Below, piece by piece: positions 42,439-51,532 of a stretch of 64,000 bases of DNA. Numbering within the stretch: the stretch's first letter is position 1; every line of letters starts with the position of its first letter. Under the pieces are notes generated by a model. The model was not told the DNA's origin, searched no databases, and was given only the letters and a program-made list of their open reading frames with translations. The position numbers were made by a program, and so were the translations under genes. The stretch spans positions 62,001 through 126,000 of the forward strand of contig JAJCZM010000008.1 of NCBI GenBank assembly GCA_029262375.1, written 5' to 3'. Source of the stretch: Deltaproteobacteria bacterium. Its GTDB lineage: Bacteria; Desulfobacterota; Binatia; UBA1149; SPBQ01.

Positions 42439-43968
42439 CTACTGCGTCGAACAGGCGCCGCCTTCCAGCGTCTCGGTGAGACAGGGAGGGCTGGCGAGCT
42501 CGAGCACCGGGTCTCCGTCGAGATTATGCATGCGAACCAAACCCACGCCCGGAGCGAACCAGCGGGTTCCATCTTCGTTCGTCACGCGTGCGCAGCGTAG
42601 TGTGAGGCGATCGGCGGTACCACGTAGAAACGTCAGTGTTTCGAATCCGGCCAACATGAACGTCGCGTCTTCTAGGGCAGAGCCGCTGTCTTTCCACTCG
42701 GCCCCTATGTCGGCAACGGCGCCGAAGTACAGATCTCCGTCTTCGTCCTGAGAGCCTTCACCGAGCGGGCCTTGATAGAGCGGAACGCAATCGACACCGG
42801 GGCAATCGTGCGTGGGTTCGATGCCGAAAACGAAGACACCGTCTTCTGTCGCCATGCCGCTCGAGACCGGCAACACGGTATAGGTGAGCGTCTCGACCGG
42901 ATCTTTGGTCAGGTCCGAGAGTTCGAGCATGCTTCCGGGCATCGCAGGGTAGACGCCGTACGCATCGCGCGCGAGATCGACACCGGCTTCAAACTGGGTG
43001 GTGTGTCGTACGATGCGCGACCCCGTGTCGATACGAACCTCGATGTTCTGCGTACCGAACGCGACCGGCGTGTCGTAGACGACGGTGTAAATCGACTTGA
43101 TCTGCCGCGCCACTTCGGTGAACAGCCCGACCAGTGACGGGCGCACTCCAACGAACTTGCCCGGCCCGACGACGAGCGCACGCAACTCGGAGCTATCGAC
43201 ACTGCCGAAACCGACGGTGAAGACGATCATGCCGCCGTTCTTCTCGCCGTTGGCCGTACTCTTCAAAATGGATAGGGCCTCGGCGCGCTTGCCTTGCGGG
43301 CTCGAGTTTTCCTTGCCGTCTGAAAATACGACCAGAATGTTGCTCGGGTCCGTGTTGTCTCTGAGCGCTTCCACGACTGCGTTAAAGAGCGCAGTCGAGG
43401 ACGCGCCGGTCTCCATGGCTTCGATGTCGTCGCTGGGGTCGGGGGTCCACTCGAATCCGCCGCTGCCGTCGTCGGTCGCTTCGTATTCGCCGACCAACAT
43501 CGTGCGGGTCACCGACGAGAACGAGAAGATGCGCAGGCGACCCGCGATGCCGACGACTTCTTGCGCGAACTCCTGAGCGCTGGTCTTCAGATTGTCCAGA
43601 TCGGTCGGCGAAAGGCTCGATGAGACATCGAGAACCATCGTAATGTCGCTCTTCGTGAGATCGGCAGAGTTCACGTCAACATTGGCCTCGACGTCAACGG
43701 CGCCGTCGATCCGCACCTCGAAATCAGCTTCCGTAAGCGGTTCGTCGGGGTTGGCCAGATCGCTCAGTAGGAACCGCAGCCGTAAACCCGTGCGCAGGTC
43801 TCCCTGGTCGAGGATCAGATAGCTGGCTTCTTCCTGGATTTGGAACTCGCCGGCACCACCGCCTCCGCCTCCACCACCGCCTCCGCAGGCAGCAACGCCG
43901 AGAAGGAGCCCGACGCTCACTGCCGAGAACGCCGATGAAAAGGAATACCGCTGGCTTCGTTCGCTCAT
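42439..43968 (-). CDS. VWA-domain lipoprotein
   Basis: A ~509-residue secreted lipoprotein. The signal ends LLLGVAAC, followed by ten glycines (a GGN repeat) before the mature chain. A von Willebrand A domain follows: VLDVSSSLSPTDLDNL holds the MIDAS DxSxS; IVFTVGFGSVDSSELRALV is its end. The C-terminal third is beta-rich with scattered cysteines (CPGVDCVPLY) and may bind a partner at the cell surface. The start is the ATG at 43968 (MSERSQRYSF); the longer frame lacks signal character. The ligand is unknown. Confidence 0.85.
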   Translation of the reverse strand: MSERSQRYSFSSAFSAVSVGLLLGVAACGGGGGGGGGGAGEFQIQEEASYLILDQGDLRTGLRLRFLLSDLANPDEPLTEADFEVRIDGAVDVEANVDVNSADLTKSDITMVLDVSSSLSPTDLDNLKTSAQEFAQEVVGIAGRLRIFSFSSVTRTMLVGEYEATDDGSGGFEWTPDPSDDIEAMETGASSTALFNAVVEALRDNTDPSNILVVFSDGKENSSPQGKRAEALSILKSTANGEKNGGMIVFTVGFGSVDSSELRALVVGPGKFVGVRPSLVGLFTEVARQIKSIYTVVYDTPVAFGTQNIEVRIDTGSRIVRHTTQFEAGVDLARDAYGVYPAMPGSMLELSDLTKDPVETLTYTVLPVSSGMATEDGVFVFGIEPTHDCPGVDCVPLYQGPLGEGSQDEDGDLYFGAVADIGAEWKDSGSALEDATFMLAGFETLTFLRGTADRLTLRCARVTNEDGTRWFAPGVGLVRMHNLDGDPVLELASPPCLTETLEGGACSTQ

Positions 43969-44076
43969 AGTTGATTGCAAGTGTGAGCCAGCACCGACGT
44001 GAAAACGAGCCGAGGCGTGCATTTCCTGCGGGCGGTCGCGACTCGATTACCTGCGCCGCAGTAGCTATAAAACCCT

Positions 44077-45306
44077 GTGGTCGATCTACCGCCAGTCGTT
44101 GGTCGCTACGAGCGCAACCCCGTTGTCATCCTCGTCACCGGAAGGACGGCCGTGGCACGTGTTGGCGGGCTGACCTCGGTGGGCCGAAACGTCGCCACCG
44201 CCAAGCGTCTCGGACTGGAACCGCTGATTCTGTTTCCGTCACGAATGCCCGCACTGGGCGCCGAGATCGCCGGCGAAGTCCCCACCGACGTGCTCTGCAT
44301 CCCCTCGGATTCATTCGCAAACCAGGCCGGTGCTGACGACGACAACGTGCTGGTGATTGCCGGCGACTGGTTTATTTCACCTCCCGCCATCATGGATTTC
44401 AGCGACGAAACGCGCGGTCCGGCTGTGGCGGTGTTTCATCACCAAGGCCGCACGGTCGCGCCGCTGGCGCGTATGACGGTGAAACAGGCGCAGTCGCTGA
44501 TCGGCAAGCTTGCCGCACACCCGACCGGCGAACTCATTCGCGGCGCCGCCGCGCGCAAGAGCGCCTCGGTCGAGCTTTCGGTGCGCGACTGTCACCGGCT
44601 GAGCGATTCGGTCGCGATCCAGCGCTGTGAGGACAAGCTCTTCGCCATGCTTGGCACCCGCGCCGAACCGCCACTCGTGCGTATGCTCGAGCGTCACGTG
44701 GCGATTCCGATCGCCCGCCTACTGGCGCGATCTTCGGTCACACCGTTTCACATGGCCATGGCGCAAATCGCGCTCACTGTACTGGCGGCACGCCTTTTTC
44801 TGGTCGGCGCAACCGCCGCCGGAATCGCGGCGGCCATCGTCTTCGCGCTGTCTCGACTGGCCGAATCCGTATCTACCGATCTGGCAAGGGCGGCCGTCCG
44901 TGAGGGCGTGCAGGACAGGCCGATCATCGTTGCCCTCGATATCCTCGCCCAGATCACCATCGTGTGGGCCATCGCGGTGTCGATCGAATCGATCGACTAC
45001 GGCCGCATACTGGCAGGTGTCGCGACCGCGGGCCTGGTCATCAGCACTTGGATGATGAACGCGCGAATCCTTCGCCCCGTGTCACAAGCGCGCGCAACCG
45101 GCACGAGACACGGCATTCCCGCCGACAACTTCCCGACCCGGTTCCTACGACGCCACGGAGCAGCGTGGGGACTACTGCTCGCCGCCGCTCTCGGACGATT
45201 GGATCTCTTTCTATGGGCCGCCGCACTCGGCAGCCACCTCTTCTACGTGATGTGGCTGCGTGTGGACGCGCGCGAAGCAGCGAGCGATACAGCGAGCCAG
45301 GCGTGA
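44077..45306 (+). CDS. Fused nucleotidyltransferase-like / CDP-alcohol phosphotransferase-like membrane protein
   Basis: A 409-residue protein. The N-terminal ~140 residues look like a Rossmann-type nucleotidyltransferase (VVILVTGRTAVARVGGL, NVLVIAGDWFISPPAI) but without the usual GxGxR loop. After a link (CHRLSDSVAIQRCEDKLF) come about six membrane segments in the place of a CDP-alcohol phosphotransferase domain (PIARLLARSSVTPF). The catalytic D-G-x2-A-R-x8-G-x3-D-x3-D is not intact; SRLAESVSTDLARAAVREG keeps only part. It resembles archaeal di-myo-inositol-phosphate synthases in layout. The GTG start codon has no strong ribosome site. Its stop overlaps ccmA (GTGA). Confidence 0.7.
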   Translation: MVDLPPVVGRYERNPVVILVTGRTAVARVGGLTSVGRNVATAKRLGLEPLILFPSRMPALGAEIAGEVPTDVLCIPSDSFANQAGADDDNVLVIAGDWFISPPAIMDFSDETRGPAVAVFHHQGRTVAPLARMTVKQAQSLIGKLAAHPTGELIRGAAARKSASVELSVRDCHRLSDSVAIQRCEDKLFAMLGTRAEPPLVRMLERHVAIPIARLLARSSVTPFHMAMAQIALTVLAARLFLVGATAAGIAAAIVFALSRLAESVSTDLARAAVREGVQDRPIIVALDILAQITIVWAIAVSIESIDYGRILAGVATAGLVISTWMMNARILRPVSQARATGTRHGIPADNFPTRFLRRHGAAWGLLLAAALGRLDLFLWAAALGSHLFYVMWLRVDAREAASDTASQA

Positions 45307-46028
45307 GCAACGACGCGGCGACACAGCCGGCCATCATCGCCGAGCGTGTCGAGCGCCGCTTTGGGAACTTTCGCGTACTGCGCGGCCTCAGTCTCCAAGT
45401 GGACTGCGGCAGCGTGCTCGCTCTGTTCGGGCCGAATGGCGCGGGCAAAACAACGCTATTGAGAATGCTCGCCGGCTTGGCCTCGCCCAACCGCGGCACC
45501 GCAACGGTGTTCGGCACCGCGCTACCGGGCAACGCGAAGCTTCGCCGACGAATCGGAGTCGTGGCGCACGACGCCTATGTCTACGCGGACCTCAACGCGC
45601 GCGAGAACCTCGCGTTCTACACGCAGTTGTACCGGGTCACCGACACCGAGCGCGCCGAGCAGCTGATCGAAAGAGTCGGACTCGCGGCCGCGGCCGACCG
45701 AGCGGTACGAACCTATTCGCGCGGCATGTTGCAGCGACTCGCGCTCGCACGCGCGCTCCTACACCGCCCCGACCTGCTGCTTCTCGACGAACCGTTCACC
45801 GGGCTCGACCCGCAGGGGGTAGCCCGCCTGATCGAGCTTCTCGCCGAAGAAAGACAACGCGGCACGACGATGATCGTCACGACACATGACTTCGACCGCG
45901 GCCTGGCTGTGGCCGATCGGGCAGCGATACTCGGCGGCGGCAAAATTGCATGGCAATCGAGCGGCGGTCTTCCCGATGCTGACGAAATGTCCAGGATTTA
46001 CGCGACCACTGTGTCGCCGGGCGCTTGA
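45303..46028 (+). CDS. ccmA: Cytochrome c maturation ABC ATPase CcmA
   Basis: A 241-residue ATPase. Walker A is GPNGAGKTTLLRMLAGL (~residue 40), the signature region TYSRGMLQRLALARALL (~residue 138), Walker B DLLLLDEPFTGLD and switch His VTTHDFDR. The presence of ccmB, ccmC and a ccmD-sized gene right after it identifies it as CcmA, which releases CcmE from the haem-loading complex by ATP hydrolysis. It starts at GTG overlapping the preceding stop. Confidence 0.92.
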   Translation: MSNDAATQPAIIAERVERRFGNFRVLRGLSLQVDCGSVLALFGPNGAGKTTLLRMLAGLASPNRGTATVFGTALPGNAKLRRRIGVVAHDAYVYADLNARENLAFYTQLYRVTDTERAEQLIERVGLAAAADRAVRTYSRGMLQRLALARALLHRPDLLLLDEPFTGLDPQGVARLIELLAEERQRGTTMIVTTHDFDRGLAVADRAAILGGGKIAWQSSGGLPDADEMSRIYATTVSPGA

Positions 46029-46690
46029 GCATGCTGGCGATCATCTGGAAAGACATCATGCTCGAGATGCGGTCACGCGAAACGATCGCATCGCTACTTG
46101 TATTCGGACTGGTCGTACTCGTTGTATTCAACTTTGCACTCGACGTGACACCCGCCAACGTACTCGAGCTCGCGCCGGGACTGCTGTGGGTCGCGATCGT
46201 GCTGTCGGCGGTTACCGGACTGGGCCGCACCTTCCTCATCGAACGCGAGAACGGCTGCATGACCGGCCTTTTGCTTGCCCCGATCGAACGCAGCTCGATC
46301 TATCTCGCGAAGCTTCTCGTCAACATTGCGTTGCTGGTGGTATTCGAAGCCGGGTTGATTCCCTTCTTCATTCTCATCTACACGGTTCCCATCGGTGGGA
46401 ATCTTGCTGCACTTTGCGCTGTAGTCTTGGTCGGAACGATCGGTCTTGCGGCTGCGGGCACGCTATTCGCCACCGTGGCCGCCGGCACGAGAGCGCGCGA
46501 ACTCATGCTCCCTCTCATCGTGTTGCCGTTGCAGATCCCCTTACTTATCTCAGCAGTGCAGGCCACGGGCCTGGTCCTGGCAGGTCATCCACTCGGCGAC
46601 TTGGGCAATTGGGGAACGATCCTCGTTGCCTTCGATGTGCTGTTCATCACGATGGGTTGGCTGGCTTTCGAATTCATCTCGGTAGACTGA
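46025..46690 (+). CDS. ccmB: Haem exporter subunit CcmB
   Basis: A ~221-residue membrane protein with six hydrophobic segments. IIWKDIMLEMRSRETIASLLVF and RTFLIERENGCMTGLLLAPIER are conserved CcmB N-terminal features. With CcmA and CcmC it forms the haem-handling ABC complex. The start is either the TTG overlapping the ccmA stop (TTGA) or the ATG at 46031. Confidence 0.94.
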   Translation: MSMLAIIWKDIMLEMRSRETIASLLVFGLVVLVVFNFALDVTPANVLELAPGLLWVAIVLSAVTGLGRTFLIERENGCMTGLLLAPIERSSIYLAKLLVNIALLVVFEAGLIPFFILIYTVPIGGNLAALCAVVLVGTIGLAAAGTLFATVAAGTRARELMLPLIVLPLQIPLLISAVQATGLVLAGHPLGDLGNWGTILVAFDVLFITMGWLAFEFISVD

Positions 46691-46701
46691 TGTAGGTAGT
46701 C

Positions 46702-47403
46702 ATGGTCGATAAGATCTCTCAGCTGTTTCTCCGCATCTCACCGTACGCCGCATTCGTGCTGTTCCCCATCACGCTCTGGTGCGTATTCTTCTGGGTACCC
46801 AGCGACGCGTTTCTCGGACTGAATCAGCGGATTTTCTACTACCACGTGCCCGCGGCGATCACGTGCTTCCTCGGATTCGCATCCGGCGGTGTCGCCAGCG
46901 GCATCTTTCTAAAAACCGGCAACAAGGATTGGGATCACGCCGCCCACGCCAGCGTCGGCATCGGCCTGCTGTTCGGCACCATCTTGTTGGCGACCGGCTC
47001 GGTATGGGCACGCACCGCGTGGGGAACCTGGTGGACTTGGGATGCGCGCCTCACGACGTTCCTCGTTCTGTGGCTCATCTTCGCGTCCTATCTATTGCTG
47101 CGCATGATGGCCGACGACAACGAGATGATGCCGCGCTGGGCCGCCGTCCTTGCCATCGTCGGCTGTGTGAACATTCCCGTCGTGCAGTTCGCGACGCGGC
47201 TGTGGCGCACGATCCATCCGCAGGTCATTCGTAACCCCGACGGCGGTATCAACGATCCGGCCATGCAGGCGACACTCGGCCTGTGCTTGCTCGCCTATTT
47301 TGTAATGTTCTCGTGGCTCTGGGCGTTGCGGGTTCGAATGTTGCGTATGCACGATCGCGTCGATTATCTACTCGACGAAGCGTATCGAGAAGGAAACGCC
47401 TAA
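46702..47403 (+). CDS. ccmC: Haem-handling protein CcmC
   Basis: A 233-residue six-helix protein. The tryptophan-rich haem-binding WWD loop is ARTAWGTWWTWDARLTT (~residue 110). Histidines in FYYHVPAA (~residue 48) and TIHPQVIRNPD (~residue 170) are the expected axial haem ligands. It attaches haem to CcmE. Start is ATG; the stop TAA shares a base with the ccmD start (TAATG). Confidence 0.97.
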   Translation: MVDKISQLFLRISPYAAFVLFPITLWCVFFWVPSDAFLGLNQRIFYYHVPAAITCFLGFASGGVASGIFLKTGNKDWDHAAHASVGIGLLFGTILLATGSVWARTAWGTWWTWDARLTTFLVLWLIFASYLLLRMMADDNEMMPRWAAVLAIVGCVNIPVVQFATRLWRTIHPQVIRNPDGGINDPAMQATLGLCLLAYFVMFSWLWALRVRMLRMHDRVDYLLDEAYREGNA

Positions 47404-47543
47404 TGACTCCCATTCAATACGTCGGACTGGCTTACGCCCTGGTCTTCTTCTTGTTCTTTGCTTACGCGCTGCGGCTCACGCGCTCGTCGAAAGAGTTGGA
47501 AACGAAACTCGACCAACTCGAGCGGGAATCTCGTAAAAACTAG
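47403..47543 (+). CDS. ccmD: CcmD-like small membrane protein
   Basis: A 46-residue protein: IQYVGLAYALVFFLFFAYAL is one membrane helix and the tail is a Lys/Glu-rich amphipathic helix, as in CcmD, which stabilises CcmABC-CcmE. It was called from size, topology and place after ccmC. Its last bases overlap the end of the convergent ribE gene by four. Confidence 0.82.
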   Translation: MTPIQYVGLAYALVFFLFFAYALRLTRSSKELETKLDQLERESRKN

Positions 47544-48151
47544 GCGCGGCCTTTGTGCGGCTCCATCAGCCGCTCGACATACTTCCCTATCAAATCGTTC
47601 TCGAGGTTGACGCGGTCGCCGGGGCTCTTCGAACCGAGCGTCGTCACCTGCATCGTGTGCGGGATCAACGCGACATCGAGCGTGCCGTCGTGGCAGTTGA
47701 AGCAGGTCAGACTGATGCCGTCGATGGCAATCGAACCTTTCTCGATGGTTCGAGCCAACAGCTCGTCGGGAATCCCGAACGTGTAGACCGAAGATTCTCC
47801 TTCGGGGCGGATGCCGCGAACCGTTCCGGTACCGTCTACGTGCCCCGACACCAGATGGCCGCCGATCCGATCGGACAGCTTCATCGAACGTTCCAAGTTC
47901 ACCGGATCGCCGACGGCGAGCGTGCCGAGCGTGGTACGTCGTAGCGACTCGGCAGAGACATCGACACTGAAGGTCGTATCGGTCCAGGCTACGACCGTCA
48001 TGCACGCACCGCTCACGGCGATACTCTCGCCCATCTCGAGGTCGTCGTTCGCGGACCCGGCAAACGCCGACTCCAGCGTCAGTCGTTTGCCTTCTTCAAG
48101 TGGGTCTACGGCCGCGATGCGGCCGAGGTCCTGTACGATGCCGGTAAACAT
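47540..48151 (-). CDS. ribE: Riboflavin synthase alpha chain
   Basis: A 203-residue enzyme that dismutates two lumazines to riboflavin. The two repeated lumazine-binding domains are visible: MFTGIVQDLGRIAAV with GESIAVSGACMTVV in the first half and GGHLVSGHVDGTGTV with GSIAIDGISLTCF in the second. The length matches. With the RibB-only gene at 17675 it gives two scattered riboflavin steps. Confidence 0.97.
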   Translation of the reverse strand: MFTGIVQDLGRIAAVDPLEEGKRLTLESAFAGSANDDLEMGESIAVSGACMTVVAWTDTTFSVDVSAESLRRTTLGTLAVGDPVNLERSMKLSDRIGGHLVSGHVDGTGTVRGIRPEGESSVYTFGIPDELLARTIEKGSIAIDGISLTCFNCHDGTLDVALIPHTMQVTTLGSKSPGDRVNLENDLIGKYVERLMEPHKGRA

Positions 48152-48169
48152 CAGAACGTCAACGCCACG

Positions 48170-48475
48170 CTATTTGAGAACGGTGCGAATCCACTTGCTC
48201 GCCCAGCCCTCGCCCTCACGCGCGACGATCTGTTCGAGTTCGCCCTTGTCGAGCCACATGCCGCCGCAGGCCTTGCACTCGTCTACTTCGACGTCATCGA
48301 CCGTGCGCGTGATGAGCGCCTCGCCGCACTTGGGGCAGCGCCCGAGCACGATTTGCGAGTGCTCCTCTTCCTCTCGAAGCTTCTCGAGCCTTTTACGATC
48401 CTGCTCCGCGAAGTACCTGTTCTCTTCGGCCTTCTCTTTGTCGCGGAGCTTGTCTCCCAATTTATCGCTGCTCAT
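48170..48475 (-). CDS. TFIIB-type zinc-ribbon protein
   Basis: A 101-residue protein. A charged coiled-coil N-terminus (LRDKEKAEENRYFAEQDRKR) is followed by a zinc ribbon of two Cys pairs: CPKCGEALI and CKACGGMWLDKGELEQI. That CxxC/CxxCGGxWLDxGEL pattern matches the zf-TFIIB domain family of unknown function. It is 18 bases upstream of ribE and overlaps the next gene's stop. Confidence 0.8.
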   Translation of the reverse strand: MSSDKLGDKLRDKEKAEENRYFAEQDRKRLEKLREEEEHSQIVLGRCPKCGEALITRTVDDVEVDECKACGGMWLDKGELEQIVAREGEGWASKWIRTVLK

Positions 48476-48788
48476 CAGTGTCTACCCTTCTCTGTGTGGT
48501 ATTGGTTTCAGCGGGAGCCTCGGTCTCCCGGGACTCCGCCTTTCCCTCACGCTTAACTTTGCTCTTAGCCCAATCAAGTGCCCGCCTCGCGCGGCGGCTC
48601 TCGGGTGCTAGAAGCGTCAATCCGGCAATCACGAAAATCCACCCCTGTAAGACAGGAATGAATCCTCCGATGACGCCGATGATGAGCAGCACGCTGCCCC
48701 CGACGATGCGCGCTACTCGCTCGACTTGACGCTTCAATAGACCCTCGAAGGAAGCGCCTATTGTTCCCGTCGCCCGATGGACGGTCAA
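48462..48788 (-). CDS. PGPGW-type small membrane protein
   Basis: A ~108-residue protein with two hydrophobic segments, IVGGSVLLIIGVIGGFIPVL and GWIFVIAGLTLLA, as in the PGPGW family (here VLQGW in the motif's place), followed by a charged C-terminal tail (KSKVKREGKAESRETEAP). Function unknown. It overlaps the zinc-ribbon gene by 14 bases, so the two may be coupled. Confidence 0.55.
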   Translation of the reverse strand: MTVHRATGTIGASFEGLLKRQVERVARIVGGSVLLIIGVIGGFIPVLQGWIFVIAGLTLLAPESRRARRALDWAKSKVKREGKAESRETEAPAETNTTQRRVDTDEQR

Positions 48789-48837
48789 AGCAAAGCCTTG
48801 CGGGAAGCGAGTTCGGACTTACTTTAGGTACGTGACC

Positions 48838-48864
48838 GGCAGCGGCCGCACGCTTGGCGCTGCC
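48838..48864 (+). promoter_or_regulatory. Stem-loop in the clpB leader
   Basis: GGCAGCG and CGCTGCC form a 7-base stem with a 13-base loop just before the clpB ribosome site (GGGAGA). It is close enough to affect translation, possibly in a heat-dependent way, but no CIRCE box or clear sigma-32 promoter was seen. Confidence 0.4.
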
Positions 48865-48881
48865 CTGATGGGAGACAAACG

Positions 48882-51476
48882 ATGGAAAAGAAACTTACCG
48901 AACGCTCGCGGGAAACGATCGCAGAGGCCCAAGGTCAGGCACTTGATCGCCGCCATCTGACCGTCGAGCCGGAGCATCTGCTGACTGCCCTTCTGGCCGA
49001 CGCAGATGGGTTTGCCGCTTCGATCTTACGCCACCTGAACGTCGATATCACGGCGCTTCAGGGCACACTGGAAAAGACACTTTCAGGCTTCCCCGTCAGC
49101 GACGACGTCCAGGACATGCGTGCCGGAACTCGGCTCGCACGAGTTTTACGCGACGCGTCCAAAGCTGCCGGAACCATGGGCGACGAGTACACCAGCGTCG
49201 AGCATTTGCTGCTCGCGCTACTCGCCGACCGCGGCGTCGCCGGCACGGCGCTCGGCGCGGCGGGCGTCAACCGTGACAACGCCACCGCAGCCATCACCGA
49301 TTTGCGTGCCGGCAGCAGCGTCCAAAGCGAAAATCCCGAAGCGACGCGCAACGCGCTCGACCGGTACGGGCAGGATCTCACCGCGCGCGCAGCCGACGGA
49401 AAACTCGATCCGGTCATCGGCCGCGACGAAGAGATTCGCCGCACCATCGAAGTGCTATCGCGCCGTACCAAGAACAACCCGGTGCTCATCGGTGAGCCCG
49501 GTGTCGGTAAGACCGCCATCGCCGAAGGGCTTGCGCGCCGCATCGTCAGCGGCGACGTCCCCGAGGGCTTGAAGAATCGCCGACTGATTACGCTCGACAT
49601 GGGTGCACTTATCGCCGGTGCCAAATTTCGCGGCGAATTCGAAGAACGGCTCAAAGCCGTTCTCGAAGAGGTCAAAGCCGCCGAAGGCAACATCATCTTG
49701 TTCATCGACGAACTGCATACCATCGTCGGCGCCGGTGCGGCCGAAGGATCGATGGATGCAGGCAATCTACTCAAGCCGATGCTCGCCCGCGGCGAACTGC
49801 ACTGCATCGGTGCGACCACGCTCAACGAGTACCGCAAGTACGTCGAGAAAGACGCAGCACTCGAGCGACGTTTTCAGCCCGTCAAAGTAGACGAACCCAG
49901 CATCGACGATACGGTTTCAATTTTGCGCGGCCTCAAAGAACGCTACGAGATCCACCACGGTGTGCGCATCAAGGATGCCGCGCTCGTGACGGCGGCGGTT
50001 CTGTCGGCTCGCTACATCTCCGATCGCTTCCTTCCCGACAAGGCGATTGACCTGATAGACGAATCGGCGGCGCGCCTGCGCACGCAGATGGATTCGATGC
50101 CGGCCGAGATCGATGAAGCGTCGCGCAAGGTGCTGCGACTGGAAATCGAACGCGAGGGACTGCGACGCGAGACCGACGACCCGTCGAAAGACCGGCTCGA
50201 GAAGCTGGAGAAAGAACTCGCAGAACTGCGGGCGTCGTTCGATGCGAAGAAGGCCTTGTGGGAAGTCGAGCGCGCCGATGTGGCCGCGCAACGCGAACTG
50301 AAGGAAGAGATCGAACAAGTGCACGTCGAAATCGAACGCGCCGAGCGAGCGGCCGACTACGCACGCGCCGCCGAGCTGAAGTACGGAAAGCTCAACGAAC
50401 TCCAACAACAGTTGACCGAACTCGAAGAGAAGGCAGGCGCCGACGCACACGTACTGCTTCGCGAAGAAGTCTCTGAAGACGACATCGCCGAGGTCGTCGC
50501 GCGCTGGACCGGCGTGCCCGTCACCAGACTTCTCGAAGGCGAAACCGACAAGCTCGTGCATTTGGGCGAACGGCTACACGCACGGGTCATCGGGCAGGAC
50601 GAAGCAGTCCGCGCAGTGTCCGATGCCATCATACGTTCGCGCGCCGGCCTCGCCGATCCTGCACGGCCGGCCGGATCGTTTCTGTTCCTGGGACCAACGG
50701 GTGTCGGTAAGACGGAACTCGCGAAAGCCTTGGCGCACGAATTGTTCAACGACGACAACGCGCTCGTTCGCATCGACATGTCCGAGTACATGGAGAAGCA
50801 CTCGGTCGCGCGACTGATCGGAGCCCCTCCGGGCTACGTCGGTTACGAAGAAGGCGGGCAGTTGACCGAAGCGGTTCGGCGCAAGCCCTACAGCGTAATC
50901 CTGCTCGACGAGATCGAGAAGGCACACCGAGACGTGTTCAATACGCTCCTGCAGGTTCTCGACGACGGCCGTCTCACCGACAGCCAGGGACGCACTGTGA
51001 ACTTCACGAACACGGTCATCCTGATGACGTCGAACATCGGCAGCCAGGAGATCCTCGCGTACGGTGCAGAAGGTGACGCGAACTACGAAGCGATGCGCAC
51101 GGAAGTGACTGCACTTCTACAGCAATCGTTTCGCCCCGAGTTCCTCAACCGCCTCGACGAGACCGTGGTTTTCCATTCGCTGCAGCGCAGCGAGTTGCGA
51201 CAGATCGTCGACCTGCAGATCGCACGCGTCGCCGAGCGACTCGAATCGAGGCGCATCGAACTCGAGCTGACCGACGCTGCACGCGACCGGCTGGCGGAGA
51301 TCGGCTACGAGCCAAGCTACGGCGCTCGACCGCTTAAGCGGGTAATCCAGCACGAGTTGGAAACGCCGCTGGCTAACCGACTCGTCGCAGGTGAGATCAC
51401 CGACGGCGACCACGTGCTGGTAGACGCCGACGAGAGCGGCCTCACCATCGCTCTCGCCGGCGCGGTCGCAGCCTAA
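48882..51476 (+). CDS. clpB: ATP-dependent disaggregase ClpB
   Basis: An 864-residue Hsp100 chaperone that, with DnaK, pulls proteins out of aggregates. N-domain ([20 protein letters not shown]), first AAA with [14 protein letters not shown] (~residue 204), the middle coiled coil (residues ~405-525) that marks ClpB against ClpA/C, second AAA with [17 protein letters not shown] (~residue 602) and ARPLKRVIQ near the C-terminus. Good ribosome site and terminator; single-gene unit. Confidence 0.99.
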   Translation: MEKKLTERSRETIAEAQGQALDRRHLTVEPEHLLTALLADADGFAASILRHLNVDITALQGTLEKTLSGFPVSDDVQDMRAGTRLARVLRDASKAAGTMGDEYTSVEHLLLALLADRGVAGTALGAAGVNRDNATAAITDLRAGSSVQSENPEATRNALDRYGQDLTARAADGKLDPVIGRDEEIRRTIEVLSRRTKNNPVLIGEPGVGKTAIAEGLARRIVSGDVPEGLKNRRLITLDMGALIAGAKFRGEFEERLKAVLEEVKAAEGNIILFIDELHTIVGAGAAEGSMDAGNLLKPMLARGELHCIGATTLNEYRKYVEKDAALERRFQPVKVDEPSIDDTVSILRGLKERYEIHHGVRIKDAALVTAAVLSARYISDRFLPDKAIDLIDESAARLRTQMDSMPAEIDEASRKVLRLEIEREGLRRETDDPSKDRLEKLEKELAELRASFDAKKALWEVERADVAAQRELKEEIEQVHVEIERAERAADYARAAELKYGKLNELQQQLTELEEKAGADAHVLLREEVSEDDIAEVVARWTGVPVTRLLEGETDKLVHLGERLHARVIGQDEAVRAVSDAIIRSRAGLADPARPAGSFLFLGPTGVGKTELAKALAHELFNDDNALVRIDMSEYMEKHSVARLIGAPPGYVGYEEGGQLTEAVRRKPYSVILLDEIEKAHRDVFNTLLQVLDDGRLTDSQGRTVNFTNTVILMTSNIGSQEILAYGAEGDANYEAMRTEVTALLQQSFRPEFLNRLDETVVFHSLQRSELRQIVDLQIARVAERLESRRIELELTDAARDRLAEIGYEPSYGARPLKRVIQHELETPLANRLVAGEITDGDHVLVDADESGLTIALAGAVAA

Positions 51477-51485
51477 GCGAATCGG

Positions 51486-51515
51486 CGGCCGCCGGATTAG
51501 GAAATCCGGCGGCCG
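51486..51515 (+). terminator. Terminator after clpB
   Basis: CGGCCGCCGGATT and AATCCGGCGGCCG form a perfect 13-base stem with a 4-base loop, ten bases after the clpB stop, followed by TTCCTTAT. The T-run is weak but the stem is very strong. Confidence 0.75.
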
Positions 51516-51532
51516 TTCCTTATCTTGGGCGC

